Shown here one piece after another: positions 1 through 7,391 of a stretch of 47,978 bases of DNA. How positions within the stretch are numbered: the first letter of the stretch is position 1; each line of letters opens with the position of its first letter. The notes below the pieces were generated by a model. The model did not search any database. It was not told where the DNA came from and worked only from the letters and a program-made list of their open reading frames with translations. The DNA lies in the IMG/VR virus record IMGVR_UViG_3300015265_000003, positions 1 through 47,978 of that record; one strand, 5' to 3'. This stretch comes from a virus. The position numbers and the translations under genes were made by a program.

Positions 1-48
1 GCAAAAGATCCTTTTGAGTTCGCCAAACAAAACGGGAAGCTTCTATAG
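1..48 (+). CDS. HNH endonuclease, 3' end only (second copy of the C-terminus)
   Basis: This is the C-terminal end of the HNH endonuclease encoded in full at 47211-47903. It is present here only because the map ends overlap by 123 bp. The reading frame ends with TAG at 46-48. It is not a separate gene. Confidence 0.9.
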   Translation, partial: AKDPFEFAKQNGKLL

Positions 49-55
49 CTTCCCG
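33..55. terminator. Hairpin between convergent HNH and exonuclease genes
   Basis: A perfect 9-bp stem (CGGGAAGCT / AGCTTCCCG) with loop TCTAT overlaps the HNH stop codon and lies just before the stop of the minus-strand exonuclease. It has no long T-run, so it may be a weak bidirectional terminator or an mRNA 3'-end stabiliser. The same hairpin is at 47888-47910. Confidence 0.5.
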
Positions 56-61
56 CTTCAC

Positions 62-955
62 CTAGTCCTCTAGATTCACCTCAAGGCCTTCCTCGTAATT
101 GCTTACGGCGTAATTAGGAAGGCTAATCTCCTCCTCGTCATCCTCGTAACTCGGCCACTCATCTCGGTCTAGGCAATGAGCGTACAGCTCAAGAGCTTCC
201 CGATACAAAGCCCGAGCAATCATCAGCGCGTCGGCGTCAGGCTTGTATCGCATGGCAGCGTGCGGCGATTGTTCCTCGACGGCGACCCAGCGCATAACGT
301 CCAGCTTCTCGCCGAATTGCCATTCCCAGGCATCCATGTAAAGCGCGGCGCTGATGTGATAGCCGTAGTTGTTGATCGTGCGCGAGAAGTCGTCGCGGCC
401 CGCTTTCTGGCACTTCTTCAAATCGACAGGCATCCCCGCATCAGTCAGCTTGTCATAGCGAACCTTGACCGGGACGCCCGTGATCGGATCGGTAGTGAAC
501 AGACTCAGCTCGTAACGACCAGGAGCCTCGATCAGTTGCCGGCAGTGACGATTGCGCAGAACACCTTTCTGCATCCCAAGCACATTCTCATACTCAGCCG
601 ATGTCAGCACGCGCTCTTTCGGATGATCCTTGCACGCAGCCTTATACAGCGCCGAAGTGCGCGCATCACACTCAACCACCTTGTAATCAGTCTCCCAGCG
701 ATCAGACTCGAGGATGCGGCAGTGAATCGCGCTGCCGATCTCCTTCGCTCGAGTCGCGTTGAACGGGTTCGGATATCGAAAGTGAGCAGGGCTTACTAGG
801 ATGCGCTTGAGTCCTGTGCTGCCTACTGCTGGGTCAGAGTGGTAGGCTTCGTTGCTCAAGCCCTCGTGCAGACCGTTTGCGAAGGTTGGGCGTTCTGGTT
901 TTGACGGATTGTCGATAATCGAGGAAATCCAATCTTCCTGTACTTCTGCATTCAT
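62..955 (-). CDS. RecE-like (exodeoxyribonuclease VIII-type) PD-(D/E)XK exonuclease
   Basis: 297 aa. The protein resembles the nuclease domain of E. coli RecE and phage exonucleases of the DUF3799 group, which resect double-stranded DNA ends 5'-3' for recombination. Visible core residues are H78 (in GSAIH), E149, D168 and the D178-x-K180 pair, followed by the helix around Y197-Y206 that carries the usual Q/Y motif. The N-terminal NEAYH / LKRILVSPAHF segment is also typical. The start ATG at 955 has GGAG upstream and overlaps the stop of the 43-aa gene before it. It is the last gene of a minus-strand recombination/replication operon. No RecT-type annealase is recognisable nearby. Function by family resemblance; start firm. 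Confidence 0.85.
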   Translation of the reverse strand: MNAEVQEDWISSIIDNPSKPERPTFANGLHEGLSNEAYHSDPAVGSTGLKRILVSPAHFRYPNPFNATRAKEIGSAIHCRILESDRWETDYKVVECDARTSALYKAACKDHPKERVLTSAEYENVLGMQKGVLRNRHCRQLIEAPGRYELSLFTTDPITGVPVKVRYDKLTDAGMPVDLKKCQKAGRDDFSRTINNYGYHISAALYMDAWEWQFGEKLDVMRWVAVEEQSPHAAMRYKPDADALMIARALYREALELYAHCLDRDEWPSYEDDEEEISLPNYAVSNYEEGLEVNLED

Positions 956-1083
956 TGCATCTTGCTCCAGTATCTAGTCAATTTCAAGTAACGATCACGC
1001 TTAGCTATTTTGATTCTGCCGCCAGCGTAATACTTATCAGCCTCGCCGATGATTGCTGTCCATAGTGCGTCGCGGTAGGTCAT
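952..1083 (-). CDS. Hypothetical small basic protein, 43 aa
   Basis: 43 aa, rich in Lys, Arg and Tyr, beginning MTYRDALWTAIIGEADKYY. Its ATG overlaps the stop of the 53-aa gene upstream (ATGA) and its TGA overlaps the start of the exonuclease gene, so the three genes look translationally coupled. A GGAAG element lies 8 nt upstream. No family recognised. The tight fit into the only gap of the operon is the main argument that it is real. Confidence 0.65.
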   Translation of the reverse strand: MTYRDALWTAIIGEADKYYAGGRIKIAKRDRYLKLTRYWSKMQ

Positions 1084-1241
1084 CCCTTAATCTTCCGTGC
1101 AATTGCCATCATGGCTTTGTAGTGATCTAGCGCCTTTGCTTGTGGCGTATTCAGGATCTCAAGAACCATATCAGCTAAATCGTATGCGAGTCGAACCTTT
1201 TCAATTCGAATGCGCTCAATTTCTTCGTCAAGCTTTCCCAT
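1080..1241 (-). CDS. Hypothetical small helical protein, 53 aa
   Basis: 53 aa, mostly charged and helical: MGKLDEEIERIRIEKVRL at the start, KAMMAIARKIKG at the end. An upstream extension to 1301 is open, but the ATG at 1241 has a near-perfect ribosome site (GGAGGG, 7 nt spacing) and is preferred. It follows the terminator at 1300-1330 and is coupled by a 4-bp overlap to the next gene. Function unknown. Confidence 0.7.
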   Translation of the reverse strand: MGKLDEEIERIRIEKVRLAYDLADMVLEILNTPQAKALDHYKAMMAIARKIKG

Positions 1242-1299
1242 CGATAATCCCTCCGTTTCGTGTTCCGTCACTCTAGCCTCACACTTAATCGTAGTCAAC

Positions 1300-1330
1300 A
1301 AAAAAGGCCAACTATTTCTAGCTGGCCTTT
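1300..1330 (-). terminator. Rho-independent terminator
   Basis: On the minus strand an 8+3 bp stem (AAAGGCCA..CTA with TAG..TGGCCTTT) is followed by TTTTTTG. It lies between the stop of the 185-aa gene at 1353 and the small genes that lead to the exonuclease, so it may attenuate exonuclease expression rather than end the operon. Confidence 0.75.
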
Positions 1331-1332
1331 CT

Positions 1333-1346
1333 GTTCTCCGGAGAAC
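1333..1346. repeat. GTTCTCCGGAGAAC palindrome, copy 1
   Basis: Perfect 14-bp palindrome, 7 nt after the stop codon of the minus-strand 185-aa gene and directly before the terminator. One of five copies in the genome, all at gene 3' ends; see findings. Confidence 0.8.
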
Positions 1347-1352
1347 TGTTTC

Positions 1353-1910
1353 TTAAGCAGCTTTCGGCTTCCTGATCTCTTTCGGCACTTTCGACTGGAA
1401 ACGCATGACCAATTTCCGCAACCGCTGCTCGAAATCATCCTTATCCTCGTCGTTCAGGTTCTCGATGACGACAATTGCGTCATGCCAGAGAGCGCCGTTC
1501 ATGTGGCCGGTGGATCGGAGCATGACACCTTTAAGCTCTGGGTCAGCAGGCTTAACCGGAGGCGTCGCAAGCTCCTTGCGCTTATCGGCCACCGCATCAA
1601 CCATCTGCCGCACCGACTCGAATTCCATCACCTTCATTTCATACTTGAAGGCGGCGCGGAACATCGAGGCGTATTGCTTAACCGCTCTAGGTGCCGGAAT
1701 CAGTGTCGAGCCAGGAACCGGACGGCCAATCACATTGGACCAGCCGTTCTCTTCGTAACCGATCATCAGCCAGGGGTTGAACTTCTCCAGTGTGTCTATG
1801 TTCTCTTCCTTGACTAGCTTCATAAAAGCTCCGGCTACATTGTCCAGCTTGTCGCCCTGCTCGGCGATCTGCTGGAGTACCAGTGCTTGCTTGCTTTTTG
1901 GAGTAGTCAT
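1353..1910 (-). CDS. Hypothetical recombination/replication-operon protein, 185 aa
   Basis: 185 aa, soluble, with a charged C-terminal third ending in KEIRKPKAA. No domain recognised. The start has a GAGGTGA site upstream. It lies between the VRR-NUC gene and the RecE-like exonuclease, so a role in DNA recombination or replication is likely by position only. An annealing or exonuclease-accessory role is one possibility that the sequence neither shows nor excludes. Confidence 0.75.
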   Translation of the reverse strand: MTTPKSKQALVLQQIAEQGDKLDNVAGAFMKLVKEENIDTLEKFNPWLMIGYEENGWSNVIGRPVPGSTLIPAPRAVKQYASMFRAAFKYEMKVMEFESVRQMVDAVADKRKELATPPVKPADPELKGVMLRSTGHMNGALWHDAIVVIENLNDEDKDDFEQRLRKLVMRFQSKVPKEIRKPKAA

Positions 1911-1978
1911 GATGTGTCACCTCAATTTTAAGTACCTTTGGGTTGGGGCCAAGTTACGTTTTGCCTTGGCCTGTTGTA

Positions 1979-2006
1979 AGCATAGGCTTACGTGGCTATG
2001 CGTCAA
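1979..2006 (-). promoter_or_regulatory. Putative sigma70-type promoter (minus strand)
   Basis: TTGACG (2006-2001), 16-nt spacer, TATGCT (1984-1979). It overlaps the 3' end of the VRR-NUC gene and would serve the 1910-to-62 genes. Directly downstream is a 6-bp hairpin (GTAAGC/GCTTAC, 1976-1991). The -35 shares the TTGACGC motif seen at other promoters of this phage. Confidence 0.45.
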
Positions 2007-2412
2007 ATAACATTTTGTAACAAAGGAACGCCTCCTTAGCAGCTTCTGCTCCATGGCAAATTGCTGCGAACTTCCCCGACTTGTGCCAATTCTCCAGAAA
2101 CGTTCGCTGCTCAGGCTTGGTCGTGGCTGACCACTTGCACTGCTTCATCTCGATTGCGCACCCTGGCCCGATGAAGAACAGAAGATCCGAAGCACCTTTA
2201 AGCAACCCCATCTTATAAAGCTGCTGGCGGTACTGCGGGCTTTGGTCCCCTTCGTTTGCGACGTGCACCATCATGGCCGCATGTTCCGGGTGATTGTAGC
2301 GAACCCATGCAACGAAGTCGATTTGCTCCGGAGTCTCTGGCCTGCACTTGGCGGGGTTAATCGTCGGGCGGTACAGGTAGTAGCCGCCCTTCTGTTCGAT
2401 GCGTTCAATCAT
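1996..2412 (-). CDS. VRR-NUC domain nuclease
   Basis: 138 aa. Matches the VRR-NUC branch of PD-(D/E)XK nucleases: N53-E54-G55, the conserved GASD with D76, E88-M-K90 as the catalytic E-x-K pair, and Q102 in PEQRTFLENW. Stand-alone phage VRR-NUC proteins are usually about this size and are thought to cut branched DNA such as Holliday junctions. The gene overlaps the helicase gene by 8 bp and the two are probably co-translated. The target structure here is inferred from the family. Confidence 0.88.
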   Translation of the reverse strand: MIERIEQKGGYYLYRPTINPAKCRPETPEQIDFVAWVRYNHPEHAAMMVHVANEGDQSPQYRQQLYKMGLLKGASDLLFFIGPGCAIEMKQCKWSATTKPEQRTFLENWHKSGKFAAICHGAEAAKEAFLCYKMLFDA

Positions 2413-4216
2413 TCACCGCAACCCCTTTCTGATCCAGAGTCTCGCCGTTGTTGAACTTGCGTCGCCCGATGACAAACTTGGATTTATCGTTGATTCGGTA
2501 GGCAATATGCGTAGGCTTACTAAACGCAGCCTTCATGCCCAATATGGCATCCACCGATCGCATGACGTAAATCTTCGACTGCCAGGTAGAGCAGCGAACG
2601 TGCAGCTTCACGAAGTTGTTATACCAGACCCTCTTGGCCGTCTGACTGCCGCAGGGTGCGTAGAACTCAATCGGCCAGCCGTGATCAGGCTTGTCGCCTT
2701 CGAGGATGTAGCGCACCAATATGCCGCCGTTCTTTGTCTTGTCGAATTCCCATTTCTCGACGGGGACCAACTCTTGGTCGGTGTATGCCTTGTGCAATAG
2801 CTTCTCATTCGGGTCAAGCAACTGCTCGCCACACACTCGGCAGTCTCGTGCGGTCACGTCGTTATGCGAGCCACACTTCCGGCAATCCTGTTTAATCCAG
2901 AACCAATCGCAGCGAACGCCACCGCTCGAGATGCCAATGCAACGGCGCGCCTTGTCTGAGTTCTCTTCGTTGCACTTAGGGCAGTAGATAACCGAGCCTT
3001 CGCGCTTGGCTTTCTCGAACTGCGCTTGAGCCAGTATAGGGTTTTCGTACAGTGGCCCAAGCTTCTCCATTACGCCAGCATAGTCAAACACCATAGCGTT
3101 AGGCTTGCGACTGGCCGCGATCTCGTTTAGGCGCTCCTCTCGGCTAATTGAGTTCATGTCTACGCCCGATTCGATATGCAAGCGTAGTACGCGACCAATT
3201 GACTGTATCAACAACACCAGCGAGCCTACGGGGCGCAGGTAGACGATGTACTGCCAATAGCTAACGTCGATACCGGTAGACAGAAGCGCAAGGTTGATCG
3301 TGAACTTCAATTCCCCTGATCGCGCTCGAGCAAGGATGTCAGAGCGCTCGCCTTCCGGCGTGTCGTCGGTCACGATGGCCCACGAGCCAGGCGGCAATGC
3401 TTCGGCAATCTCTCGAGCGTGTTTGCGTGTCTGCGAGAAGATCAGGACTCCCAATCCTTCCGATGTACGGTGCACAACCTCAACCATGATGCGCTGGGTC
3501 TTGGTCGGATCGCCTTCGCGGAAGTGGTCTAGCTGTTCCTCGCTCCAGTCCTGGCCGCTTGTAGGCTGCTCAATGCTCGAGAAGTCAAACGAATCCTCTA
3601 GATGCTCCGGCCAGCCGAAATGGGGTTGCACCAACCAGCCTTCATCTATTAGCGACTCCGTGCTGACTCGAGCAATGCAGGATCCCCAGAAGTCACCTAC
3701 AATCGATTCAGTACCACGATAAGGCGAACCAGTGAGGCCGAGTATGCGCACCTTCGGATTCAACTCTTGGAAATGCAGAAGCGTCCGCATCATCATGGTC
3801 GCCTCGTCTTCGTGGTCAACCTGGTGCGACTCGTCCACCAAGATAAGGTCGAACGCCGTAGACGCGAACGTAGTCTCGAGCGCTCTGGAGATTGTCCCCT
3901 CGGTAGCCGCTACCACGTTATGGTGTGCATTCTTGCTACCGAGCGATGCGCTGAAGTAGCTAACCTGCAATCCGACAGCCTCAGCAAATGCGCCATCCTG
4001 AAGAATCAACTCCCCTTGACGAGCCAGAATCAGCACTCGCCCCCCTTTGCTGGCTACGTGACGAGCCAAGAATGCAGCCAATGCCGTCTTGCCTCCGCCT
4101 ACAGTGACATCCAGAAAAGCCGGAATAGCGCCATCCTTGGACCTGAAATAATCAACCGTCTTACCGAATACCTCTTCCTGATACCCAGGACGCAGCTTTA
4201 GCTCTGTCATACCCAC
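2405..4216 (-). CDS. SF2 DEAD/DEAH-type helicase with C-terminal zinc ribbons
   Basis: 603 aa. Helicase motifs run in order: Walker A VGGGKT (39-44), DESH (128-131), TGSP (162-165) and QSIGRVLR (338-345), an SF2 helicase of the ResIII/UvsW type. Residues 412-462 hold four Cys pairs (412/415, 426/436, 445/448, 459/462), two probable zinc ribbons, followed by an extra C-terminal domain of about 140 aa with no recognised family. It would unwind or remodel forks and recombination intermediates. The start ATG has GGAG upstream. First gene of the minus-strand operon, divergent from the RepA-like replication genes. Confidence 0.88.
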   Translation of the reverse strand: MGMTELKLRPGYQEEVFGKTVDYFRSKDGAIPAFLDVTVGGGKTALAAFLARHVASKGGRVLILARQGELILQDGAFAEAVGLQVSYFSASLGSKNAHHNVVAATEGTISRALETTFASTAFDLILVDESHQVDHEDEATMMMRTLLHFQELNPKVRILGLTGSPYRGTESIVGDFWGSCIARVSTESLIDEGWLVQPHFGWPEHLEDSFDFSSIEQPTSGQDWSEEQLDHFREGDPTKTQRIMVEVVHRTSEGLGVLIFSQTRKHAREIAEALPPGSWAIVTDDTPEGERSDILARARSGELKFTINLALLSTGIDVSYWQYIVYLRPVGSLVLLIQSIGRVLRLHIESGVDMNSISREERLNEIAASRKPNAMVFDYAGVMEKLGPLYENPILAQAQFEKAKREGSVIYCPKCNEENSDKARRCIGISSGGVRCDWFWIKQDCRKCGSHNDVTARDCRVCGEQLLDPNEKLLHKAYTDQELVPVEKWEFDKTKNGGILVRYILEGDKPDHGWPIEFYAPCGSQTAKRVWYNNFVKLHVRCSTWQSKIYVMRSVDAILGMKAAFSKPTHIAYRINDKSKFVIGRRKFNNGETLDQKGVAVND

Positions 4217-4263
4217 TCCTTTTTTGAGGCTTCAATGGTTGCATGGGAAATAGTTTTCCGCAA

Positions 4264-4300
4264 TTGTTTTTTGTGTCAAAGAATGGTGTAAGCTTGACAC
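4264..4300. promoter_or_regulatory. Divergent early promoter/operator region
   Basis: The gap between the divergent helicase and replication genes holds a perfect inverted repeat GTGTCAA (4273-4279) / TTGACAC (4294-4300), 14 nt apart. The minus-strand arm supplies a consensus -35 TTGACA toward the helicase gene. A plus-strand promoter candidate is TTGTTT (4264-4269), 17 nt, then an extended -10 TGgTGTAAG ending at 4292. The dyad covers both promoters, so it is a plausible operator. Which protein binds is unknown; the AlpA-like product of the adjacent gene is a candidate. Confidence 0.5.
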
Positions 4301-4330
4301 CCTATGACGCACAACGACCGGAGAGACGGA

Positions 4331-4489
4331 ATGCAGTATTTGAAAATTGGGGATGTCGCTGGGCGCTTTGGGGTTTCTGATCGCACTATCTACCGCTGGA
4401 TTGATAACCGTGGTTTTCCTCAGCCGGTCTGGCTAGGCTGCAACAAATGGAGGGTGTCTGACATTGAGGCGTGGGAGCTGACTCTATGA
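4331..4489 (+). CDS. AlpA/excisionase-type helix-turn-helix protein
   Basis: 52 aa, beginning MQYLKIGDVAGRFGVSDRTI. This is the AlpA/MerR-like winged HTH layout: IGDVAGRFGVS as the recognition unit, then DRTIYRWIDNRGFPQPVWLG, the usual beta wing, and WRVSDIEAWE at the end. An earlier ATG at 4304 is open, but GGAGAG lies 5 nt before the ATG at 4331. It overlaps the RepA-like gene by 4 bp. Probably a transcription regulator or replication-initiation helper. With no integrase present, an excisionase role is unlikely. Confidence 0.8.
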   Translation: MQYLKIGDVAGRFGVSDRTIYRWIDNRGFPQPVWLGCNKWRVSDIEAWELTL

Positions 4490-5706
4490 ACGAAGCCGTC
4501 GAACAGGCGCTGCTTCGGTATGAGGATGCGCAAAGAGAGGTAAAAAGGCTCGGCGAGTTAGAAGACTGGACGCCTGAAGTAATCGACCAAATCACTGATG
4601 CGGTCAAGGCTGAAACACTTGCACACGAATTGTATCAACATGAGCTAGCGGAGTACGAGGCTAACAAGGAAGAAAACCCGTTACTCAAGTGGCTATCGTA
4701 CGACTCAGACGCCGCGCTTGATCGAATCGCCAGCCAGCAATGGCTTATCTATCAGGTATTGCCAGTCGATGCATTTGGCGTTGTTTATGGTCCGTCGGGT
4801 TCTTACAAGTCCTTCGTTGGGATGGATCTTAGCGCATGCGTTGCTTCCGGGTTGAAGTGGCACGGTAACGATACTGATAATCCTGGCCACGTTATCTATG
4901 TTGGTGCTGAGGGTGCGACCGGCTTGCACTTGCGGAAAAAGGCTTGGGAGATTAGGCACGGCAAGAAACTGAACAACCTTGCGATCCTTGGCACGGCAGT
5001 AACCATTAACAAGCCGCTCGAGTGCCAAATATTTGTTGACTTGTGCCTAGCTGCTGCGAAGGCAATCAATGAGCCCATCAAGCTAATAGTAGTTGACACC
5101 CTGGCCCGCTCGTTTGAGGGTGAAGAAAACTCAGCTACCGATATGGGTGCATTTGTTCGTGCCTGCGACAACATTCGAGCGTCTACCGGGGCGACAGTAC
5201 TGGTAGTACACCACAGCGGCAAGGATGCGGACAAAGGCGCTCGAGGTTCCAGCGCATTGCGAGCTGCCTGCGACTTTGAATTCAAAGTGGTCAGTCCAGC
5301 CAAGAAGGTAACAAAGCTGTCATGCACGAAGGCTAAAGACTCGGATCCGTTCGACGACATGACGTTCAAGCTGAACGTGGTTGAGATCGGACGCAAGGAT
5401 AGCAAGGGGGTTGAGATGGGTAGTCTTACGATGACCCTGAGTAACGATAGCGGCCAGCCGTCGAGGGACGATCTTTCTGGCAGTCCTCAGATGATCAACA
5501 ACCTTATAGCGCACGAAATGGCGCGCACTGGCGATGACTGGGTGTTCTATACGCCGTTGCGTGACTCGTTCTTTTCGAAGATGGGCACTGATAAACGTGA
5601 CAGCAATACCAAAATGGCGTGGGACCGAGGAATCAAGAAGTTGCTAGCAGATGAGTGGATTATCAAGGATCTTAACGGAAAGATTACTCGTGCAGAGGTC
5701 TACTAG
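4486..5706 (+). CDS. RepA-like hexameric replicative helicase (AAA_25 ATPase)
   Basis: 406 aa. Core matches RSF1010 RepA-type/AAA_25 ATPases: Walker A GPSGSYKS (102-109), Walker B LIVVDT with D204, and the VVHHSGKD sensor segment (241-247). About 90 N-terminal residues are helical and unassigned, and the C-terminal 100 residues may be a winged helix. The start overlaps the AlpA-like gene (ATGA) and has GGGAG upstream. The gene is followed immediately by the iteron cluster, the arrangement of plasmid-type theta origins. It would be the fork helicase. No primase zinc or TOPRIM motif is visible. Confidence 0.85.
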   Translation: MNEAVEQALLRYEDAQREVKRLGELEDWTPEVIDQITDAVKAETLAHELYQHELAEYEANKEENPLLKWLSYDSDAALDRIASQQWLIYQVLPVDAFGVVYGPSGSYKSFVGMDLSACVASGLKWHGNDTDNPGHVIYVGAEGATGLHLRKKAWEIRHGKKLNNLAILGTAVTINKPLECQIFVDLCLAAAKAINEPIKLIVVDTLARSFEGEENSATDMGAFVRACDNIRASTGATVLVVHHSGKDADKGARGSSALRAACDFEFKVVSPAKKVTKLSCTKAKDSDPFDDMTFKLNVVEIGRKDSKGVEMGSLTMTLSNDSGQPSRDDLSGSPQMINNLIAHEMARTGDDWVFYTPLRDSFFSKMGTDKRDSNTKMAWDRGIKKLLADEWIIKDLNGKITRAEVY

Positions 5707-5720
5707 GTTGTATATACATT

Positions 5721-5939
5721 TGGTCACAAAAGTGGTCACAATTGAGGGTCTTGGTCACACCCCTATTTGTGACCATGGTCACAGTGGTCACAAGCTATGG
5801 TCACAATGATGTGACCACGCAAACACCTGTTATCATTGATGTATTTTCAGGTTTAAAAAGTAGTTGTGACCACAGTGTGACCGTTTCCTTAGTGGTCACA
5901 CACCTACCTCCAGTCTTTAGACGGAGGGAGTTGTGACCA
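5721..5939. other. Iteron cluster, probable replication origin
   Basis: Twelve copies of the octamer TGGTCACA (one with a single mismatch) lie within 219 bp. Plus orientation: 5721, 5733, 5752, 5776, 5785, 5798, 5893. Minus orientation: 5767, 5810, 5864, 5876 (variant), 5931. Most extend to TGGTCACAA. The span 5829-5863, AT-rich and free of repeats, could be the unwinding element. The position directly after the RepA-like helicase gene supports an origin. The whole gap 5707-6052 holds no convincing gene. Confidence 0.75.
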
Positions 5940-5988
5940 ATGGCGCTCCTGGCAGAAAAGCAATAGCCAGAATTTCCTGCAAATGTGC

Positions 5989-6017
5989 TTGACGCCAACC
6001 CAGCAGCACCGTAAATT
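5989..6017 (+). promoter_or_regulatory. Putative strong sigma70 promoter
   Basis: TTGACG (5989-5994), 17-nt spacer, TAAATT (6012-6017), giving a start near 6024 and a roughly 30-nt leader before the ATG at 6053. It would drive the long plus-strand accessory cluster. The -35 has the TTGACGC form seen at four other promoters here. Confidence 0.65.
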
Positions 6018-6052
6018 GTTTTCACATTCAGAGCATTCGGTAGGGGAAGGAA

Positions 6053-6547
6053 ATGAAACTGGCAACGTCAAATAATGAAATTGGCTCAATCCTGCATCAC
6101 TCATACGACGAGAGAGAAACGTTCACGCTTACAGGAAAAGGCGTTTCGGCGAAATTCGTTGCCGTTCGGCTAAACGCTGAGCCTTGCAGGCTTGAGACTG
6201 GTCGCTGGTTCACATCTCTTGATCTGGAGCAGGTTAGCGAGGTTGAAATTTTAGAGCCATGCAGTACGGAAGGCCTGCCGCCAGTTGGCTCTTGTGCGTG
6301 TGTTTATGACCCTGAGGGCCTGCTTATGTATGGAGCCGGCGAAGAGGGCGAGGTGGTTGCTCACGTTGAAAATACAGCCGTAATTCGTATGAGCTACGGG
6401 CTTGGATGCTTTGTGGCCAAGCATCTGCGCACAAAAGAGCAGATTGAAGCGGAAGAGAAATCAGAATACATTGAAGATGCTCAGCGATCTCTTGGCGTAG
6501 GCTTCGGAACAGCGCAGGCTATGTGGTTTGCCGGCTACCGTAAGTAA
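6053..6547 (+). CDS. Hypothetical protein with GLPPVG motif, 164 aa
   Basis: 164 aa. Residues near 81 read GLPPVGSCACVYDPEG, a segment also found in the protein at 16897-17454 (GLPPVGTVCEL). The two may share a small beta-rich domain; such modules are common in Pseudomonas phage accessory proteins. The C-terminus is helical (KEQIEAEEKSEYIEDAQRSL). Ribosome site GGGGAAGGAA directly before ATG. First gene after the origin and its promoter. Function unknown. Confidence 0.75.
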   Translation: MKLATSNNEIGSILHHSYDERETFTLTGKGVSAKFVAVRLNAEPCRLETGRWFTSLDLEQVSEVEILEPCSTEGLPPVGSCACVYDPEGLLMYGAGEEGEVVAHVENTAVIRMSYGLGCFVAKHLRTKEQIEAEEKSEYIEDAQRSLGVGFGTAQAMWFAGYRK

Positions 6548-6549
6548 GT

Positions 6550-6563
6550 GTTTTCCAGAGAAC
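6550..6563. repeat. GTTCTCCGGAGAAC-type palindrome, copy 2 (two mismatches)
   Basis: GTTTTCCAGAGAAC, flanked by T and A to give TGTT/AACA arms. It begins 3 nt after the TAA of the 164-aa gene and lies before the ribosome site of the next gene. Degenerate member of the five-copy family. Confidence 0.6.
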
Positions 6564-6591
6564 AGTTAAATTGAGAGTTTGGAGGGGTGTG

Positions 6592-7011
6592 ATGGCTTGG
6601 TGGAAATTGTTTTGGAATCAGGTTGAAGATCCTCAGGACAAAGAAGAAGTCCTGGAAATTCCAACGTCAATTGAGAAATACATAAGGGAGCCTGTTCGCT
6701 GCATAGTTGACGCAATGATTGTCGACAGGAAGCGTTTTATTTTCCAGGTTGAACACAGCTTTGGGACTACTGCGGCTTCTAAATACTCAGTAATGGACAT
6801 TGATACAGGGGAAGAGTTTTTTGTTGGAAGTTGTTGCGATTACAGATCATATTCGCTTGAGACATATTATTCTGGGCCATCGTGGGCGAATAGCTATGAG
6901 CTTGAGTGGGCTGTTCAAACGCTTTATGAGCATTTCAATTCGATAACAGCAAGGGCTAAACGCATAAAAACCATCCGAGAACGCAACCGACTAATCGAGA
7001 TCTACGCATGA
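6592..7011 (+). CDS. Hypothetical protein, 139 aa
   Basis: 139 aa, starting MAWWKLFWNQVEDPQDKEE. An upstream TTG extension is open, but GGAGGGG 5 nt before the ATG at 6592 fixes the start. Aromatic-rich centre, charged C-terminus (RIKTIRERNRLIEIYA). No family recognised. Base composition is more AT-rich than the structural genes. Overlaps the next gene by 4 bp. Confidence 0.7.
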   Translation: MAWWKLFWNQVEDPQDKEEVLEIPTSIEKYIREPVRCIVDAMIVDRKRFIFQVEHSFGTTAASKYSVMDIDTGEEFFVGSCCDYRSYSLETYYSGPSWANSYELEWAVQTLYEHFNSITARAKRIKTIRERNRLIEIYA

Positions 7012-7181
7012 CCCTAACCGACCTACTCCCCCTCCTAATCGCCATCTACGAAAAACACGGCGACCTACCACTCGCTACAGGCTTCGACGACCATAAGCCT
7101 ATTGTGGGGGCGCTGGTTTCTGAGTTTGAGAAGACGAGCGAACTTGGTAAGAAGGGTGAACGTTTCGTGGATTTTTACTGA
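7008..7181 (+). CDS. Hypothetical small protein, 57 aa
   Basis: 57 aa, beginning MTLTDLLPLLIAIYEKHGDL. Resembles short phage proteins with the pattern helix-KHGDLPL-acidic loop, function unknown. Its ATG overlaps the preceding TGA (ATGA). The next gene starts 7 nt downstream. The overlap and gap fit make it a likely gene despite its size. Confidence 0.65.
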   Translation: MTLTDLLPLLIAIYEKHGDLPLATGFDDHKPIVGALVSEFEKTSELGKKGERFVDFY

Positions 7182-7188
7182 GGGATAG

Positions 7189-7377
7189 ATGATGGCTCAG
7201 AATTGGCTGGTTAATTTCAGTGACAAGACTGGTAACAAGATGGCGGTTGTGCAGGTTAACTGTTATCAGGCCCCACGAGCAGTTTCTATAGCTATGGGCA
7301 TGCTCAAGAAGCGCGACCCTGAAAAGCACGATCTGATCTTGCGTGAGTCGTTTTCGATTATTATTGAGGACGCCTAG
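7189..7377 (+). CDS. Hypothetical protein, 62 aa
   Basis: 62 aa with a small alpha/beta pattern: MMAQNWLVNFSDKTGNKMAV, then a helix with KKRDPEKHDLILRE. GAGGGA lies a few bases before two adjacent ATGs (7189 and 7192), and either may be used. No family recognised. Confidence 0.65.
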   Translation: MMAQNWLVNFSDKTGNKMAVVQVNCYQAPRAVSIAMGMLKKRDPEKHDLILRESFSIIIEDA

Positions 7378-7391
7378 TGATGGAGGAAGTC

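Larger units (their letters stand above)
1..123. repeat. Terminal direct repeat, left copy (circular closure)
   Basis: These bases are identical to 47856-47978. They hold the last codons of the HNH endonuclease gene, the hairpin between the two convergent genes and the last codons of the minus-strand exonuclease gene. This is what a circular assembly, or a circularly permuted headful genome, looks like when linearised with overlap. Because the repeat ends cut through coding sequence, a packaged terminal repeat is less likely. The true unit length is then 47,855 bp. Confidence 0.95.

Noticed and set aside
176-799. 207-codon plus-strand frame antisense to the exonuclease
   Set aside because: Arg/Leu/His-rich composition typical of an antisense shadow; the exonuclease on the other strand is clear.
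5742-5936. Open frame of 64 codons (Val/Thr-rich) across the iterons
   Set aside because: The protein is only a translation of the repeated octamer, with no ribosome site; the repeats explain it.
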